Part shown: piece after piece, positions 60,508 to 64,000 of the stretch
Position numbering within the stretch: the first letter of the stretch is position 1
How the letters are laid out: each line of letters starts with the position of its first letter
Assembly: GCF_046224405.1 (NCBI RefSeq)
Contig: NZ_JBJXRK010000002.1
Location: forward strand, 1 to 64,000
Origin: Gudongella sp046224405
GTDB lineage: Bacteria > Bacillota > Clostridia > Tissierellales > Tissierellaceae
Direction: 5' to 3'
DNA length: 64,000 nt
The notes under the pieces: model-generated
Database searches by the model: none
What the model saw: only the letters and a program-made list of their open reading frames with translations
What the model was told of the DNA's origin: nothing
Position numbers and translations under genes: made by a program

Positions 60508-61794
60508 TTATTTGTGCATTGCCCACTCTATTGCAAAATGCCTGTCACCCTTCTCAAATCTATCTCTTGTGTGGATATATGGATTCTTCCCCTGGGTGAT
60601 AAGGTCTTCAAGAGGTTTGAGGTATTCCTTCTCCTCCAGGTCAAGTCCTTCCTCTGCCAGCTCAAGCATCCACTTGCCTATCTGTATTAATGTTCTACCA
60701 TCAAGGGTGGCATCCATACCCTTTTCAAGGATCTCAACCTTTGTCTCCTGTACCTTGTCAATGGTTATTCCCTCAACAAATTCAACCAGCTTGTCCAGGT
60801 TGTCCTCATTGTATAATAGACCCTTAACCAGTGCGACCGCTGAAAAGTTAAGTGGATATGGAATGGAATCCATCATTCTTATCTCAATATATTTCTTTGT
60901 CCTGACATCTGGGAAGAACATTGTCATCAGATGCTCCAGCTCATCAAGTTCCGTTTGTTCAGGGTCCAAGATGTCCTTGACCTTATCCTCTCCAGTTGGT
61001 ATTATCTCTCCATCCCTAACGGTGAATATTGGAGGCTTCTCAAGTATATATCTTGCATAATCCCTGTAGCCGAAACCCTCATCCAGAGCTCCCTCCACAA
61101 TCCCTGCCCTGTCGTTGTCGCAGTTCATCCAGACATAGGCCCTTAAATTGTGAGTTTTACAGGGCTCTCCCTCGAAAAACAGGGCATTTTCAAAAATTCC
61201 ATAGAATACCGGAGCCAGAGCATTGAGCACCCGGAATTTCTTATGGTAATCCTCTTCGTCACAATAATCAATGGTCACCTGGAATGCACCTGTTCCCTTC
61301 ATCATGTTATGTGCATGTGAACCCTTTGTTTTGAAATAATTGAACATTAGGTCATATCTTTTTTTTGGAAGCAGCTTGATTTCGTCTATCCTTGTCACAG
61401 GATGATACCCAAGAGTTACAAGCACCTGATTTCTCCTTTCAAGAAGGGGTGTTATTTCATTTAAAAACTCAAGATAGCCCTTCTCCAGATCCTTTATATC
61501 CCTTGCGGAGTCTATGCTAACCTCAAGCTGACTGCCTGGCTCAAGAGTTATTGCAATATCATTCTTCCTGAGTCCGAGAAGATGTTCATCTTCATAGGTT
61601 CCTACCCAGCCATTTGGTAAAAGTTCCAAGAGGATTTCCTCGACTCCGTCCTTTCCGTAGTAGGAAACTGACTTCAGAGAGTCCCTCCAGATTACAAAGT
61701 GCTCCATTTCGACTCCGACTCTAAACTCCTCCTTCTTTTTTTCACCACTTCGTATATATTTTTCAATCATATCCAATTTCTTTTTATATGTCAT
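60508..61794 (-). CDS. gshA: Glutamate-cysteine ligase (GCS2 family)
   Basis: 428 residues from the ATG at 61794, overlapping the CDF gene by 11 bp. Motifs: VGVEMEHFVIW, TLEPGSQLEVS, TGAFQVTIDY and KKYIEIRMMDSIPYP, typical of the GCS2-like gamma-glutamylcysteine synthetases of plants and proteobacteria. Joins Glu and Cys by the gamma-carboxyl. The unusual setting, with a non-GshB partner in an anaerobe, raises the question of which thiol is made. Confidence 0.85.
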   Translation of the reverse strand: MTYKKKLDMIEKYIRSGEKKKEEFRVGVEMEHFVIWRDSLKSVSYYGKDGVEEILLELLPNGWVGTYEDEHLLGLRKNDIAITLEPGSQLEVSIDSARDIKDLEKGYLEFLNEITPLLERRNQVLVTLGYHPVTRIDEIKLLPKKRYDLMFNYFKTKGSHAHNMMKGTGAFQVTIDYCDEEDYHKKFRVLNALAPVFYGIFENALFFEGEPCKTHNLRAYVWMNCDNDRAGIVEGALDEGFGYRDYARYILEKPPIFTVRDGEIIPTGEDKVKDILDPEQTELDELEHLMTMFFPDVRTKKYIEIRMMDSIPYPLNFSAVALVKGLLYNEDNLDKLVEFVEGITIDKVQETKVEILEKGMDATLDGRTLIQIGKWMLELAEEGLDLEEKEYLKPLEDLITQGKNPYIHTRDRFEKGDRHFAIEWAMHK

Positions 61795-62983
61795 TTTCCC
61801 TCTCCCCATGAAAATCAATATCTAGAATTATTCTGCAACCAAATCCATCAATCTCATCATCAACAGCTTTTTCCAGCTCCTGCTTAAGGCTGTTATAATC
61901 TCGGTCTCCTGAAAGCTTGCCGTCGGTTACAACAACATGGAATTCAACAGTTTTATCCTTCCCTTCGCCCAATATGTGAAAATCGTGGATTGAGTGCACC
62001 CTGTCATCTTCCTTGATGATTTTTTTTACCTTCTGCCTCAGCTGGTATCTCTCTTCACTTTCAGGTCCAAGGGGATCCATGTGAATTACCAGGGTCATAT
62101 CATACTTGTCTCCAATGTCCCTCTCAGCCTGATCTATAACATCGTGTATGGTTATTACATCTATTGATGCGGGAAACTCAACATCTATGGTGCCCATTGT
62201 CCTGCCTGCCCCATAGGTATGAATAACCAGGTCATGAGCTCCAGTAATGTATCTGTACTTCATTATATCCTCATATATTCCTTGAATCATTCCTTCAGGT
62301 GGAGCTTCTCCAATAAGGGGACTCATGGTATCCTTTACCAGATTGTATCCTGCAAATATTATGAACAGAGATACAATCACTCCAACTACCCCATCCACCG
62401 GCAGTGTGGTGATCTGGCCAAGCAAAATGGATAACACAACCACAGAGGTTATTAGAACATCACCCATGGCATCTGTAGCCGTAGCTTTCAATCCTTTGGA
62501 ATTGATCCTATCACCAAGATCCTTGTTGAATATTGCCAGCCATATCTTAAAGAGAATTGAGACCACCAGTATGGAGAATGTTACTATCTCAAACTGCACA
62601 GCCTTGGGCTCAATGATCCTTTCCACAGAGGAACGAATAAACTGAACCCCAACTATGATAACCATAAATGCCACTATCATTGCGGAGATGTACTCCACCC
62701 TTCCGTGTCCATATGGGTGTTCCTTGTCTGCAGGCCTGCCTGAAATCCTGAAGCCCACCAAGGTGACTATGGATGACGCCGAGTCAGCCAAATTGTTGAC
62801 TCCATCAGCCACCACCCCAATGGAAGATATGAGCAATCCAATTGTTATCTTAATGATTGTAAGCAATATATTTACAATAACTCCCACAATCCCTGCTAGA
62901 TAACCTACGCTTCTTCTTGTTCCGGGATCCTGGTAGTTGACTTTGTCCTTGAGAATTTTTTTAAGTAACCAATTAGTGAACAT
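61784..62983 (-). CDS. Cation diffusion facilitator (CDF) metal transporter
   Basis: 399 residues. Six-helix membrane part with the metal-site motif VADGVNNLADSASS in helix 2 and ATATDAMGDVLIT in helix 5. The helix-2 site reads D-x3-N and the helix-5 site D-x3-D, without the His usual for zinc. The cytoplasmic C-terminal domain (about 215-300) has the ferredoxin-like fold, and a tail of about 100 residues is extra. Exports divalent metal, possibly manganese or iron; specificity is not settled. Upstream gene of the gshA/ligase run. Confidence 0.88.
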   Translation of the reverse strand: MFTNWLLKKILKDKVNYQDPGTRRSVGYLAGIVGVIVNILLTIIKITIGLLISSIGVVADGVNNLADSASSIVTLVGFRISGRPADKEHPYGHGRVEYISAMIVAFMVIIVGVQFIRSSVERIIEPKAVQFEIVTFSILVVSILFKIWLAIFNKDLGDRINSKGLKATATDAMGDVLITSVVVLSILLGQITTLPVDGVVGVIVSLFIIFAGYNLVKDTMSPLIGEAPPEGMIQGIYEDIMKYRYITGAHDLVIHTYGAGRTMGTIDVEFPASIDVITIHDVIDQAERDIGDKYDMTLVIHMDPLGPESEERYQLRQKVKKIIKEDDRVHSIHDFHILGEGKDKTVEFHVVVTDGKLSGDRDYNSLKQELEKAVDDEIDGFGCRIILDIDFHGERENDI

Positions 62984-63117
62984 ATTATCCTCCAGTCTTT
63001 GCTGCTTATCTTAGTGTATTTACCCTTATCTTGCAGTTTGATAACAGCTGATTTTGAACAATGGCCGCCATTTGTCCATTAGGGATGAAGTGAGACCTTA
63101 CTTTAAAAATAAAAATT

Positions 63118-63147
63118 GAAGGTCAGGATATTAGCATCCTGACCTTC
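63118..63147 (-). terminator. Terminator of the yitT-like gene
   Basis: A perfect 12-bp stem (63118-63129, 63136-63147) with a six-base loop and TTTTTATTTTT on the minus strand. The 163-bp gap to the CDF gene has no gene. Confidence 0.82.
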
Positions 63148-63995
63148 TAGATTCCCTCATTCACAAAACCACTGCCCCTGACTTCAACCACATCATTGAT
63201 GGTTAGAAATGCCGTAGGGTCAATTTTATCCACAAGTGCTTTTAGCTTAACAACCTCATTTGAGTTTACAATGCAATAGATAACCTTCTTGCCCTGCTTT
63301 GTATAGGCCCCTGTCCCTTCCAGCAGAGTCACTCCCCTGTGAAGTCTGGTTAAAATCTCACTTGATAATTCCTCAGATTTATCCGATATTATGAACACGT
63401 TCTTTCTAACGTTTAAACCCATCTGAACCTTGTCCACCACCTGATAGCCCACATACATGGCGATTATTGTATACATTGCCGATGAAAATCCAAACAGCAC
63501 TGAGGAGATAGAAACGATGGTGGTGTTTAGGATCATCAGTCCTGTGCTGATATTAAGATTGAACTTTTTCTTTATTATGGTTGCAATTATATCCAATCCA
63601 CCCTGACATAGCCTGTTCCTAAACATCAAGCCCATGCCCACTCCATTCAATACCCCGCCAAATACAGCTCCAAGAATAATATCCTCAATAACAAAATACC
63701 TTCCGATATCTTCTGTCACTGTAAGCAGTGTAGAAAAAGTCATCATTGAAATAAAAGCATAGACTATGAACTCCCGATCCACCATCTTAGCCCCAATGAT
63801 AAAAATTGGGACATTAATCAGGAACACGGTTACTCCAGTTGGAAAGTCCAAAAGATACCGTAGCATTAGGGCAATACCACCTACACCCCCGCTTAGTAAC
63901 TGGCTGGGAATAAAGAATGCATTGAAAGCAACTGCACACATGAGATTTCCAAGTACTATGAAAAACAATTTCCTGAAAACCTTGGTTTTGTTCAT
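63147..63995 (-). CDS. YitT-family membrane protein
   Basis: 282 residues. Five to six hydrophobic helices (FFIPSQLLSGGVGGIALML and NRLCQGGLDIIATI are family landmarks), then a C-terminal DUF2179 domain (GVTLLEGTGAYTKQGKKVIY). Function unknown in general. The start ATG at 63995 is complete, but its ribosome site is at the window edge. Confidence 0.92.
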   Translation of the reverse strand: MNKTKVFRKLFFIVLGNLMCAVAFNAFFIPSQLLSGGVGGIALMLRYLLDFPTGVTVFLINVPIFIIGAKMVDREFIVYAFISMMTFSTLLTVTEDIGRYFVIEDIILGAVFGGVLNGVGMGLMFRNRLCQGGLDIIATIIKKKFNLNISTGLMILNTTIVSISSVLFGFSSAMYTIIAMYVGYQVVDKVQMGLNVRKNVFIISDKSEELSSEILTRLHRGVTLLEGTGAYTKQGKKVIYCIVNSNEVVKLKALVDKIDPTAFLTINDVVEVRGSGFVNEGI

Positions 63996-64000
63996 CTCTA

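Overview
The window reads as chromosome of a strictly anaerobic, amino-acid-fermenting, Gram-positive clostridium. The basis is low-GC Firmicute-style ribosome binding sites (AGGAGG), a ferredoxin-dependent 2-oxoacid oxidoreductase coupled to butyrate-type kinase chemistry, a selenocysteine formate dehydrogenase, arginase, and oxygen-defence flavodiiron and hemerythrin proteins. No tRNA, rRNA, CRISPR array, phage or intact insertion sequence was seen. The genus is not claimed.

Left part (1-8.4 kb): an FMN-binding-type lipoprotein, a NarL-type two-component pair, a flavodiiron protein divergent from a hemerythrin protein, then a metal module (HMA protein, P1B ATPase, FNR-like regulator). The module's promoter carries an FNR-type palindrome at exactly -41.5. 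8.4-28.3 kb: threonine aldolase, PlsY, and a long minus-strand catabolic run: IclR regulator, OFA transporter, butyrate kinase, phosphate butyryltransferase, aminotransferase, four-subunit 2-oxoacid:ferredoxin oxidoreductase, amino-acid permease. Together these convert amino acids to 2-oxoacid, acyl-CoA, acyl-phosphate and ATP. Then come a DEAD-box helicase, an Na+-coupled NSS transporter, arginase, ABC-F, MsrB and two tandem GNAT paralogues. A perfect 100-bp duplication links the 3' end of the helicase gene with the 3' end of plsY.

Centre (28.4-49.3 kb): a molybdenum/tungsten island. It holds an electron-bifurcating-type formate dehydrogenase (HylCBA-FdhF2-like, selenocysteine at residue 348 with a visible SECIS hairpin), a ferritin-like protein, and cofactor genes mogA, mobA, fdhD, moeA, moeA-PBP, moaA and a moaC-MOSC fusion. 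It also holds a MOT1-type transporter, a molbindin, a ModE-PBP fusion regulator and tupABC. Two leaders (moeA and tupA) share the same Moco/Tuco-riboswitch-like core, each followed by an intrinsic terminator. Two 24-bp ModE-type palindromes lie before molbindin and tupABC.

Right part (49.3-64 kb): ung, alr, an uncharacterised radical-SAM/DNA-metabolism pair whose ribosome binding site is buried in a terminator-like hairpin, trkAH, a Fur-boxed cluster of NifX-like proteins and ferredoxin-MinD ATPases (resembling the orange-protein cluster), a gamma-glutamylcysteine ligase paired with a non-GshB ligase and a CDF metal transporter, and a YitT protein. The recurring theme is oxyanion-metal uptake, cofactor building and redox control, each with visible regulatory DNA or RNA.
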